From an uncultured Roseovarius sp. (lineage in GTDB: Bacteria > Pseudomonadota > Alphaproteobacteria > Rhodobacterales > Rhodobacteraceae), in contig CANMOU010000002.1 of the NCBI GenBank assembly GCA_947499555.1, positions 693,001 to 757,000 on the forward strand: 64,000 nucleotides of DNA. Direction: 5' to 3'. Both the position numbers and the translations under genes were made by a program. The notes beneath the pieces were generated by a model. That model was not told the DNA's origin and made no database searches. It was given only the letters and a program-made list of their open reading frames with translations. This document shows, one piece after another, positions 56,349-64,000 of the stretch. Numbering within the stretch: position 1 is the first letter of the stretch; each line of letters opens with the position of its first letter.

Positions 56349-57332
56349 ATGTCGCAACTTGTCACTATCTATGGCGGTTCGGGTTTCGTTGGGCGATATA
56401 TTGCGCGCAGGCTGGCGAAATCTGGCTGGCGTGTCCGTGTCGCGGTACGTCGCCCGAACGAGGCGATGCATGTCAAAACATATGGTGTCGTCGGACAGGT
56501 TGAGCCGGTGCTTTGCAACATCCGCGATGACAACAGTGTGCGGTCTGTGATGCAAGGCGCGGACGCGGTGGTAAATTGCGTCGGCACATTCGATCGTGGC
56601 GGAAAGAACAGCTTTGACGCCATCCAACACCTTGGCGCAGAGCGCATTGCGCGCATTGCCGCTGAAGAAGGTGTCGGGCGGATGGTGCATATCTCTTCGA
56701 TTGGTGCAGACGCGGCTTCTGATAGTCTCTACAGCCAATCAAAAGCCGAAGGTGAAGCCGCCGTTCTGTCGCATATGCCAGAGGCGGTCATTTTGCGCCC
56801 ATCTGTAATTTTTGGGCCGGAAGATGCGTTCTTTAACCGATTTGCCGGCCTGACACGATTGGGTCCAATCCTGCCAGTTGTTGGTGCAGAGACAAAGTTT
56901 CAGCCGGTTTATGTCGACAATGTTGCCGAGGCGGCGGCCAAGGCTGTCGAGGGTGGTGCCGAGGCAGGTACTTACGAGCTTGGCGGCCCGGACGTGAACA
57001 CATTTCGCGAACTGATGGGACAGATGCTAGAGGTTGTTCGGCGGCGGCGATTGATCCTGAACATCCCGTTTTGGGCAGCAAATATAATGGCTGTGCTGAT
57101 GGAGGCCGTTCAGTTCCTGACAGGTGGTCTTGTGCGTGCACAGATCACACGGGATCAGGTCACCAGTCTGCGGGTGGACAACGTGGTTCAAGATGGTGCC
57201 AAGACGCTGTCTGATCTGGGGGTCCGTCCTGTCGCGCTGGAAGCTGTATTGCCGGACTATCTTTGGCGCTTTCGGCCTGCGGGCCAGTATGAAGCGCTTA
57301 AGGAGTCGGCGAAGAACCTACGCGCGGATTGA
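56349..57332 (+). CDS. NDUFA9-like NAD(P)-binding protein (complex I-associated)
   Basis: A 327-residue extended short-chain-dehydrogenase protein. The nucleotide-binding motif [15 protein letters not shown] is at 8-22, and ISSIGAD near 116-122. It belongs to the atypical SDR family that contains the mitochondrial complex I subunit NDUFA9/39 kDa. Alphaproteobacterial members are candidates for complex I assembly or quinone-related work. Hydrophobic C-terminal residues (about 235-260) may contact the membrane. ATG 56349 follows GGGAG. It converges on uppP with 5 bases between. Confidence 0.87.
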   Translation: MSQLVTIYGGSGFVGRYIARRLAKSGWRVRVAVRRPNEAMHVKTYGVVGQVEPVLCNIRDDNSVRSVMQGADAVVNCVGTFDRGGKNSFDAIQHLGAERIARIAAEEGVGRMVHISSIGADAASDSLYSQSKAEGEAAVLSHMPEAVILRPSVIFGPEDAFFNRFAGLTRLGPILPVVGAETKFQPVYVDNVAEAAAKAVEGGAEAGTYELGGPDVNTFRELMGQMLEVVRRRRLILNIPFWAANIMAVLMEAVQFLTGGLVRAQITRDQVTSLRVDNVVQDGAKTLSDLGVRPVALEAVLPDYLWRFRPAGQYEALKESAKNLRAD

Positions 57333-57337
57333 GCTTT

Positions 57338-58141
57338 TCATGTGTAGGCAATGAATAGCAGGATCAGGCCCAGGATCACGCGGTAGATCACATAGGGCGT
57401 GAAGCTCACGCTTCGCAGCAGCCGCATCATCAAGACTAGCGCCAAGAGTGCTGCAATGAAAGCGATTGCTGCAGCTATCGCGCCATCTCTCAAAAGCGCC
57501 GTATCGGCGTTCATCATCGTTTCGCCTGCAAGAAACGCGCCACTGGCGATGATCGTCGGAATCGACATCAGCATGGCAATTCTGGCCGCATCTTCGCGGT
57601 CATATCCCATGAAACGCGCGCCCGTGATCGTAATGCCGGAACGAGAGGTTCCCGGGATAAGCGCAACAGCCTGCCAGACACCGATTACAAGTGCATCGGG
57701 TAAGGACCAATCCTTCGTTTTTTTGACTGTGTCACCAACCTGATCGGCCCAGTACAGGAATAGCCCGAAGACCAGCATGGCCCAACCAATAACCGTGATG
57801 GATCGCAACGCATCGTCCAGACCGGTCAGCTTGAGAATGAGACCAAAAGCGACGACGGGAACCGAGGAGACCGCGAGCAATAGTGCAAGCTTTGCACCTT
57901 CCGTATCTATCCTGCCAAGGAGCATGCGTGGCAGGCCAAGAATGGCAAGTCTTACGTCTCGCCAGAAATAGAGAATAACTGCAAAAAGCGTGCCAACATG
58001 AACGGCGACGTCGATGGCCTGCCCTTGATCGTCCATACCGGTCAAGCTTGGTAGCAGGATCAGGTGTCCTGACGACGAAACCGGGAGAAATTCTGTGACG
58101 CCTTGAATAACGGCCACAAGAATCAGTTGGAAAAGCGGCAT
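57338..58141 (-). CDS. uppP: Undecaprenyl-diphosphatase UppP (BacA)
   Basis: A 267-residue polytopic membrane enzyme that dephosphorylates undecaprenyl pyrophosphate to recycle the lipid carrier for peptidoglycan and surface glycans. Conserved motifs are TEFLPVSSSGHL (16-27) and PGTSRSGIT (163-171). About eight hydrophobic segments. Functionally linked to murJ and the glycan genes in this window. It is divergent from gltD with a 213-bp gap. Confidence 0.95.
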   Translation of the reverse strand: MPLFQLILVAVIQGVTEFLPVSSSGHLILLPSLTGMDDQGQAIDVAVHVGTLFAVILYFWRDVRLAILGLPRMLLGRIDTEGAKLALLLAVSSVPVVAFGLILKLTGLDDALRSITVIGWAMLVFGLFLYWADQVGDTVKKTKDWSLPDALVIGVWQAVALIPGTSRSGITITGARFMGYDREDAARIAMLMSIPTIIASGAFLAGETMMNADTALLRDGAIAAAIAFIAALLALVLMMRLLRSVSFTPYVIYRVILGLILLFIAYT

Positions 58142-58354
58142 GCTCGTGCCCCTGCTCTTGGTCTTGCCTCAGCTATAACTCACTAATTCAAAGAGAAAAG
58201 GGATCATTTAGGTCCGATTCGGCTCTAAATTTTATGGAAAAACGGCGACTTCTGGCCGGTTCCATTGGAAAAGCGCTAATTAGGTCAGCATATACGACTT
58301 TATTTTCGTTAATCGCTCGTTTACAGAGGCGGGACGGTATGGGCGGAGGAAATT
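58142..58354. other. Divergent uppP/gltD intergenic region
   Basis: This 213-bp spacer must hold the promoters of uppP and gltD. I see no convincing -35/-10 pair. A weak CtrA-like pattern (TTAA-N7-TTTA, 58309-58323) and a TGATCC on the minus strand near uppP were judged insufficient. Confidence 0.35.
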
Positions 58355-59788
58355 GTGGCTGATCAGCAGATGTTGAAATTCGTAACGGTCGAACGTGACA
58401 TGCCCGAAAAGCGGGCGGCGGAGGATCGTAAGGCGGACTTTGGCGAGATTTACGCCGAATATGCTGACGAAAAGGCAAAGGAGCAGTCCGCACGGTGTAG
58501 CCAGTGCGGTGTGCCCTACTGCCAGAACCATTGTCCTTTGCACAACAACATTCCGGACTGGCTTCGTCTGACGGCTGAGGGACGGCTTCAGGAAGCTTAT
58601 GAACTGAGCCAGGCGACAAACACGTTTCCCGAGATATGCGGTCGCATCTGCCCGCAGGACCGGCTTTGTGAAGGAAACTGCGTCATTGAGCAGTCCGGCC
58701 ACGGCACGGTGACGATTGGGTCGGTTGAAAAATACATCACTGATACCGCCTGGGAGAAAGGCTGGGTCAAAGCAATCGCGCCGGCGACCGAGCGCAGCGA
58801 GTCTGTGGCGATCATCGGCGCGGGCCCCGGAGGTCTGGCGGCGGCCGATGTTCTGAGGCAAGCCGGTCTGCAGGTGACGGTTTATGACCGGTATGATCGG
58901 GCAGGCGGGCTTCTGACCTATGGGATTCCCGGCTTCAAGCTTGAGAAAGATGTGGTCATGCGGCGCATCGAACAGCTTGAGCAAGGCGGCGTCCGCTTCA
59001 AAATGAATTGCGATGTGGGTCCGGATGTCGCGTTCGAAGACCTTCGTTCAAAGTATGATGCCGTCTTGATCGGAACGGGCGTCTACAAAAGCCGCGAACT
59101 TCCCGGGCCTGGCGCAGGTGCCGCCGGAATTGTTCGTGCGATTGATTACCTGACCGCCAGCAATCGCAAGAGCTTTGGCGACGATGTTCCAGAATTTGAC
59201 AGTGGCGAACTTGATGCGAAGGGCAAACGCGTTGTCGTCATTGGCGGTGGCGACACGGCCATGGATTGCGTCAGAACTGCGGTGCGTCAGGGAGCGACAT
59301 CGGTCAAATGCCTGTATCGCCGGGATCGTGCAAACATGCCCGGAAGCCAGCGTGAAGTGGCAAATGCCGAGGAAGAAGGCGTGGAATTTGTCTGGCTTAG
59401 TGCGCCGAAAGCCTTTCATGGCGACGCGGTGACGAGCGTGAAGGTGCAGCAAATGCGCCTTGGTCCGCCCGACGCGACAGGACGGCAAAGCCCGGAAGAG
59501 ATCGATGGCGCAGATTTCGATGAGCCTGCGGATCTGGTTATCAAGGCGCTTGGCTTTGAGGCCGAGGACCTTCCAAAACTCTGGGGTCAAGCAGAGCTGG
59601 AAGTCACCCGATGGGGCACAATCAGAGCCGAATATGGGACAGGGCGTACGACGATGAAGGGTGTTTATGCTGTTGGTGACATTGTTCGTGGCGCCAGTCT
59701 TGTCGTCTGGGCGATCCGTGACGGACGCGATGCGGCGAAGGCCATCCTGGACGATTTGAGCGCCACTCAAGCGGTCGCAGCGGAATGA
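58355..59788 (+). CDS. gltD: Glutamate synthase, small subunit
   Basis: A 477-residue NADPH-dependent subunit that passes electrons to GltB for glutamate formation from glutamine and 2-oxoglutarate. The N-terminal iron-sulfur region has CSQCGVPYCQNHC (Cys48, 51, 56, 60) and Cys95, 99, 105, 109. FAD-binding GAGPGG is at 155-160 and the NADP motif VVVIGGGDTAMDC near 293-305. Starts at GTG 58355 after a strong GGAGGA. gltB is downstream, with a repeat array and a GFA gene between. Confidence 0.95.
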   Translation: MADQQMLKFVTVERDMPEKRAAEDRKADFGEIYAEYADEKAKEQSARCSQCGVPYCQNHCPLHNNIPDWLRLTAEGRLQEAYELSQATNTFPEICGRICPQDRLCEGNCVIEQSGHGTVTIGSVEKYITDTAWEKGWVKAIAPATERSESVAIIGAGPGGLAAADVLRQAGLQVTVYDRYDRAGGLLTYGIPGFKLEKDVVMRRIEQLEQGGVRFKMNCDVGPDVAFEDLRSKYDAVLIGTGVYKSRELPGPGAGAAGIVRAIDYLTASNRKSFGDDVPEFDSGELDAKGKRVVVIGGGDTAMDCVRTAVRQGATSVKCLYRRDRANMPGSQREVANAEEEGVEFVWLSAPKAFHGDAVTSVKVQQMRLGPPDATGRQSPEEIDGADFDEPADLVIKALGFEAEDLPKLWGQAELEVTRWGTIRAEYGTGRTTMKGVYAVGDIVRGASLVVWAIRDGRDAAKAILDDLSATQAVAAE

Positions 59789-59793
59789 AAAAC

Positions 59794-59839
59794 CAACGTC
59801 GGTATCACGTCGGTATTACGTCGGTATTGCGTCGGTGCC
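59794..59839 (+). repeat. Four-unit 11-bp tandem repeat, copy 2
   Basis: Four units at 59796-59806, 59807-59817, 59818-59828 and 59829-59839, all (A/G)CGTCGGTAT(T/C) except the last, which ends GTGCC. Preceded by CCA like copy 1 at 23172-23217. It starts 5 bases after the gltD stop. About 30 bases beyond, ATACCGAC (59869-59876) is the reverse complement of part of the unit. Confidence 0.85.
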
Positions 59840-59902
59840 CCATGAGGGCCTCGCAAATCAGGTTGGTCATACCGACTGACCTTTTTGAGTGAGGAAAGCG
59901 AT

Positions 59903-60334
59903 ATGTCGACGGAAACCACAACTGAAATCACCGGAAGGTGCCTGTGTGGTGCCGTGACGGTTCAAGCATCCTTTGGAACGTCAATTATCCGGGCCTGTCA
60001 TTGCGAGATGTGCCGCAGACACACGAGTTCGATGTTCATGTCGCTGGCGACAGAGCCAGATAGTGTCCGTTTTGAAGGCCCGGCGAAAAGTTATCGGTCA
60101 TCCGATTGGGCCGAGCGCGGCTTTTGCGAGATCTGCGGTTCGACCCTCTGGTACGGGACTGTCGAAGATGGCGTTCGCCATCCGGCTGCAGGACTGTTCG
60201 AGAATGCCGCCGGGGTTCCGCTGAAGCTGGAATTTTATGCCGATAACACGCCGGAGGGCTACGCGCTTGCCGGTGAACACAAGAAACTGACGACGGCGGA
60301 GACCATCGCCAGATTTGCGCCGAAAGAAGGGTGA
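59903..60334 (+). CDS. GFA (glutathione-dependent formaldehyde-activating) family protein
   Basis: A 143-residue protein of the GFA/CENP-V-like family with zinc-binding cysteines: CLCG (Cys13, Cys15), CHCEMC (Cys32, 34, 37) and FCEICG (Cys75, Cys78). The founding member speeds formation of S-hydroxymethylglutathione from formaldehyde; many members have no proven activity. ATG 59903 follows GAGGAA; the in-frame GTG at 59885 is less likely. It lies between gltD and gltB, so it is probably co-transcribed with gltB. Confidence 0.87.
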   Translation: MSTETTTEITGRCLCGAVTVQASFGTSIIRACHCEMCRRHTSSMFMSLATEPDSVRFEGPAKSYRSSDWAERGFCEICGSTLWYGTVEDGVRHPAAGLFENAAGVPLKLEFYADNTPEGYALAGEHKKLTTAETIARFAPKEG

Positions 60335-60338
60335 GCCA

Positions 60339-63300
60339 ATGACGAAATTCGACTCTAAATGGGCCCAAAACGAAGAGGCCAAGCGCAAATGGCTTTCCGA
60401 AAACGGCATGTATTCCGAGGAAGAAGAACATTCCTCCTGTGGGGTGGGTCTTGTTGTTGCCGTGAATGGCAAACCAAGCCGGAAAGTTGTCGAGGCGGGC
60501 ATTGATGCGCTCAAGGCGATTTGGCATCGCGGTGCCGTTGATGCCGATGGCAAGACCGGCGATGGCGCTGGCATTCATATTCAGATCCCCGTTCCGTTCT
60601 TCTATGACCAGGTGCGTCGCACCGGCCACGAGCCGCATCAGGACGAATTGATGGCCGTGGGTCAGGTCTTTTTGCCCCGTACCGATTTCGGGGCACAGGA
60701 AACCTGCCGGACCATCGTGGAAACCGAAGTGCTTCGGATGGGATATTACATTTATGGCTGGCGCCATGTTCCGGTGGACATCAGCGTTCTTGGTGAAAAA
60801 GCCAACGCCACCCGGCCTGAGATCGAACAAATCCTGATTTCGAACTCAAAAGGCATGGATGAAGAGGATTTTGAGCGCGAGCTTTATGTCATTCGTCGCC
60901 GGATTGAAAAGGCCGCTGCCGCTGCGGGTATCGGAGGGCTTTACATTGCGAGTCTGAGTTGCCGCAGCATCATCTACAAGGGCATGATGCTTGCCGAACA
61001 GGTCGCCGAGTTTTACCCCGATCTGAAGGACGAAAGGTTCGTCTCGAATTTCGCGATCTACCATCAACGCTACTCGACGAATACATTCCCACAATGGTGG
61101 CTGGCACAGCCATTCCGCATGCTGGCGCATAACGGCGAAATCAACACGCTTAAGGGTAACATCAACTGGATGAAGAGCCATGAAATCCGCATGGCATCTC
61201 AGTCTTTTGGTGAGCTAGCCGAGGATATCAAGCCGATAATTGCGTCAGGGTCGTCAGATTCGGCCGCGTTAGACTCTGTTTTCGAGGTTCTGGTGCGGGC
61301 TGGTCGCAGCGCGCCAATGGCGAAAACGATGCTGGTTCCGGAAAGCTGGTCGAAGCAGGCCGAGGAACTGCCGCAGGCGTGGCGCGACATGTATTCTTAC
61401 TGCAACTCGGTCATGGAGCCATGGGATGGCCCGGCAGCACTTGCCATGACCGATGGCCGATGGGTTTGCGCGGGCATGGATCGCAATGGGTTGCGCCCCA
61501 TGCGGTATGTCGTGACAGGCGATGGTCTTGTCATTGCCGGTTCCGAGGCGGGGATGGTGCCGATTGACGAGGCGACCGTGCGCGAAAAGGGCGCACTTGG
61601 CCCGGGCCAGATGCTTGCCGTTGATACCAAGAAGGGTGTTCTTTTTCACGATACCGAAATCAAGGATAAGCTGGCACGTGCCCTGCCCTTCGGAGAATGG
61701 GTTGGCAAGATTGTCGATCTTGACGAACGCCTTGCGCGGGCTGCCGAAAAACCGCTGACAACAGGCCAAGATTTGCGCCGCAGGCAGATTGCGGCTGGCT
61801 ATTCGATGGAAGAAATCGAACAGGTTCTGGCGCCGATGGCGGAAGATGGAAAAGAGGCTGTTGCCAGCATGGGGGACGACACGCCAAGTGCCGTCCTTTC
61901 GACCATGTACCGCCCGCTTAGTCACTATTTCCGGCAGAATTTCAGCCAGGTGACAAATCCGCCGATCGACAGTTTGCGGGAATACCGGGTGATGAGCCTT
62001 AAGACCCGGTTTGGAAACCTGAAGAATGTTCTGGATGAATCGAGCAGTCAGACTGAGATCATCGTTCTGGAAAGTCCGTTTGTCGGCAATGCGCAGTGGG
62101 ATGTTCTGCTTGAGAGCTTTAATGCCGAGACGGCGGTTATCGATTGCACGTTCGAGTCTGGCAAGGGGGCTTTGCAGGCGGGTTTGCGTCGTATTCGTGC
62201 TGAGGCTGAGGATGCCGTACGGTCTGGCACGGGGCACATTGTTCTGACGGATCAGAATGTGGATGAGACCCGTGTTGGCATGCCGATGATCCTGGCAACA
62301 AGTGCGGTGCACGGGCATCTGACGCGTGAGGGTTTGAGGACGTTCACAAGTCTCAATGTGCGGTCGGCGGAATGCATTGATCCGCATTACTTTGCCGTGC
62401 TGATCGGGGCGGGCGCGACCGTTGTGAACCCGTATCTGGCAGAGGACAGCCTTGCAGACCGGATTGATCGCGGCCTTCTGGAAGGGTCGCTCACCGAGGC
62501 CGTCGCGCGATATAGGACGGCCATTGATCAGGGTCTTCTGAAGATCATGTCGAAGATGGGGATCAGCGTGATCTCTTCGTATCGTGGGGGTCTGAATTTC
62601 GAGGCCGTGGGTTTAAGCCGGGCCATGTGTGCCGAGTATTTTCCCGGCTTGACGAGCCGGATCTCGGGGATTGGCGTTTCCGGGATCCAGGGCAAGCTGG
62701 AAAAGATCCATGCCAAGGCTTTTGAAGGGGGCAAGGACGTTCTTCCGATAGGCGGGTTCTACAAGGCTCGCAAATCTGGTGAAACCCACGCCTGGGGCGC
62801 GCAGACCATGCATATGATGCAAATGGCCTGCAACAAGGCGAGCTATGAGCTTTGGCAACGTTACAGCCAGGCGATGCAGGCAAATCCGCCAATCCATCTG
62901 CGCGATCTGATGGCGATCAAGCCGATGGGAGACCCGATTCCAATCGAGGAGGTGGAAAGCGTGACGGCGATCCGGAAGCGGTTTGTCACGCCGGGAATGA
63001 GCCTTGGCGCGCTTAGCCCGGAGGCTCATAAGACGTTGAATGTCGCGATGAACCGCATCGGCGCGCGCAGCGACAGCGGAGAGGGTGGCGAAGATCCGGC
63101 GCATTTCGTGCCAGAGCCCAATGGCGATAACCCTTCGGCGAAAATCAAGCAGGTGGCTTCAGGCCGCTTCGGTGTCACGGCGGAGTATCTCAATCAATGC
63201 GACGAGCTTGAGATCAAGGTTGCACAAGGGGCGAAGCCGGGTGAGGGTGGACAGCTTCCGGGGATGAAAGTCACCGACCTGATTGCCCGGCTGCGGCATT

Positions 63301-64000
63301 CCACCAAGGGTGTGACACTGATCAGCCCGCCGCCGCATCACGATATCTACTCCATCGAGGATCTGGCGCAGCTCATCTACGATCTGAAACAGATCAACCC
63401 GACTGTGAAGGTCTGCGTGAAGCTTGTGTCGCAATCAGGTGTTGGGACGATTGCTGCCGGCGTGGCCAAAGCTAAGGCGGATGTGATCCTGATTTCCGGT
63501 CATAACGGAGGCACAGGGGCATCACCTGCAACGTCGATCAAATACGCGGGATTGCCTTGGGAAATGGGCCTTACAGAAGCGCATCAGGTTCTGTCGATGA
63601 ACAACCTCCGCAACCGGATCACACTTCGTACCGATGGCGGCTTGCGTACCGGGCGTGACATCGTCATGGCGGCGATGATGGGAGCCGAGGAATATGGTAT
63701 CGGCACCGCCGCGCTTATTGCGATGGGCTGCATCATGGTGCGCCAATGCCAGTCGAACACCTGCCCTGTCGGTGTCTGCACGCAGGACGAGAGCCTACGG
63801 GCCAAGTTCACCGGCAATGCCGATAAGGTTGTGAACCTGATCACATTCTATGCGCAGGAAGTTCGCGAGATACTGGCGAGCATCGGGGCAAAATCGCTTG
63901 ATGAAGTGATTGGACGTCCGGATCTTCTAACGCAGGTGAGCCGTGGCAGTGCGCATCTGGATGATCTTGACCTTAATCCTATGCTGATTTCTGTAGATGG
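60339..64000 (+). CDS. gltB: Glutamate synthase, large subunit, 3' end outside the window
   Basis: Partial: about 1220 codons from ATG 60339 to the window end. The N-terminal glutaminase uses Cys34 (HSSCGVG), exposed after removal of a 33-residue propeptide. A central domain and then the FMN/2-oxoglutarate synthase domain follow, with the 3Fe-4S cysteines at 1131, 1137 and 1142 in CIMVRQCQSNTCPVGVC. The C-terminal beta-helix part lies beyond. AAGGGTGAG precedes the start. It forms glutamate synthase with gltD. Confidence 0.97.
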   Translation, partial: MTKFDSKWAQNEEAKRKWLSENGMYSEEEEHSSCGVGLVVAVNGKPSRKVVEAGIDALKAIWHRGAVDADGKTGDGAGIHIQIPVPFFYDQVRRTGHEPHQDELMAVGQVFLPRTDFGAQETCRTIVETEVLRMGYYIYGWRHVPVDISVLGEKANATRPEIEQILISNSKGMDEEDFERELYVIRRRIEKAAAAAGIGGLYIASLSCRSIIYKGMMLAEQVAEFYPDLKDERFVSNFAIYHQRYSTNTFPQWWLAQPFRMLAHNGEINTLKGNINWMKSHEIRMASQSFGELAEDIKPIIASGSSDSAALDSVFEVLVRAGRSAPMAKTMLVPESWSKQAEELPQAWRDMYSYCNSVMEPWDGPAALAMTDGRWVCAGMDRNGLRPMRYVVTGDGLVIAGSEAGMVPIDEATVREKGALGPGQMLAVDTKKGVLFHDTEIKDKLARALPFGEWVGKIVDLDERLARAAEKPLTTGQDLRRRQIAAGYSMEEIEQVLAPMAEDGKEAVASMGDDTPSAVLSTMYRPLSHYFRQNFSQVTNPPIDSLREYRVMSLKTRFGNLKNVLDESSSQTEIIVLESPFVGNAQWDVLLESFNAETAVIDCTFESGKGALQAGLRRIRAEAEDAVRSGTGHIVLTDQNVDETRVGMPMILATSAVHGHLTREGLRTFTSLNVRSAECIDPHYFAVLIGAGATVVNPYLAEDSLADRIDRGLLEGSLTEAVARYRTAIDQGLLKIMSKMGISVISSYRGGLNFEAVGLSRAMCAEYFPGLTSRISGIGVSGIQGKLEKIHAKAFEGGKDVLPIGGFYKARKSGETHAWGAQTMHMMQMACNKASYELWQRYSQAMQANPPIHLRDLMAIKPMGDPIPIEEVESVTAIRKRFVTPGMSLGALSPEAHKTLNVAMNRIGARSDSGEGGEDPAHFVPEPNGDNPSAKIKQVASGRFGVTAEYLNQCDELEIKVAQGAKPGEGGQLPGMKVTDLIARLRHSTKGVTLISPPPHHDIYSIEDLAQLIYDLKQINPTVKVCVKLVSQSGVGTIAAGVAKAKADVILISGHNGGTGASPATSIKYAGLPWEMGLTEAHQVLSMNNLRNRITLRTDGGLRTGRDIVMAAMMGAEEYGIGTAALIAMGCIMVRQCQSNTCPVGVCTQDESLRAKFTGNADKVVNLITFYAQEVREILASIGAKSLDEVIGRPDLLTQVSRGSAHLDDLDLNPMLISVD

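Noticed and set aside
58181-58206. TGATCC on the minus strand upstream of uppP as a sigma-E promoter
   Set aside because: At 18 bases the sequence is TGAGT, which does not resemble the TA-rich -10 element.
58309-58323. CtrA-like pattern upstream of gltD
   Set aside because: TTAA-N7-TTTA lacks a consensus base in the second half, and gltD is not a gene type expected under CtrA.
61269-62387. Minus-strand open frame inside gltB
   Set aside because: gltB is intact here with conserved sequence in its own frame; the antisense product is His/Arg-rich and unlike any family.

Overview
The window comes from an alphaproteobacterium of the order Rhodobacterales, most likely a marine roseobacter-type member of the Rhodobacteraceae. 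The evidence is the gene order (lpoA-like/rsmI/yraN/gshB; rimP-nusA-ylxR-infB; dnaK-dnaJ; rnd-lptC-lptA-lptB-hpf-ptsN), a second-type heat-shock sigma factor of the RpoH-II kind, an alphaproteobacterial sigma-32-type promoter at dnaK, CtrA-like sites at comM and radC, and a moderately high G+C content. Coding density is very high and many genes overlap by 1-4 bases. I see no insertion sequence, prophage, integrase or CRISPR array. The window is core chromosome with one more variable stretch, the surface-glycan genes at about 42-52 kb.

Layout. 0-11.9 kb: 5' part of trpS, a rhomboid-fold protein without its catalytic residues, murJ, a small lipoprotein, an exported metallophosphoesterase, glnD, an LpoA-like lipoprotein, then rsmI, yraN, gshB and an esterase. 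11.9-15.5 kb: comM, a glutathione transferase carrying a C-terminal TRASH-type metal motif, and a CobC-like phosphatase with cobU. 15.6-23.1 kb: rpoH2 coupled to a ChaN-like protein, then coaBC, dut, a membrane-anchored MoeB/ThiF protein, an M3 peptidase, rppH and a secreted Cys-rich protein. 23.1-28.8 kb: a dispersed 11-bp tandem repeat, a structured leader, then rimP-nusA-ylxR-infB. 28.8-34.2 kb: mutT, argJ and a parvulin on the minus strand, then secA on the plus strand. 34.2-41.7 kb: two envelope proteins of unclear role, radC, dnaJ, dnaK and alkB. 41.7-52.3 kb: a KpsM-like exporter permease with an SH3 protein, cysQ-kdsB, galU, galE, two tandem GT2 paralogues, a GT14/DUF5928 glycosyltransferase and a two-domain sulfotransferase. 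52.3-56.2 kb: ptsN, hpf, lptB, lptA, lptC, rnd and tRNA-Leu(CAG), all on the minus strand. 56.3-64 kb: an NDUFA9-like protein, uppP, gltD, a GFA protein and most of gltB.

How the parts fit together. Several blocks serve envelope building: murJ, uppP and the LpoA-like protein for peptidoglycan; lptABC and kdsB for lipopolysaccharide; kpsM, galU, galE, the glycosyltransferases and the sulfotransferase for an exported, probably sulfated polysaccharide, with cysQ clearing the sulfotransferase by-product PAP. A nitrogen block (glnD, gltD/gltB, ptsN) and a stress block (rpoH2, dnaKJ, gshB, GST, alkB, hpf) are also present. The most notable regulatory readings are an ECF sigma-E-like promoter at rpoH2, a sigma-32-like promoter at dnaK, CtrA-like sites at both DNA-recombination genes, a terminator hairpin directly before rimP, and a 46-bp dispersed repeat present at two intergenic sites.
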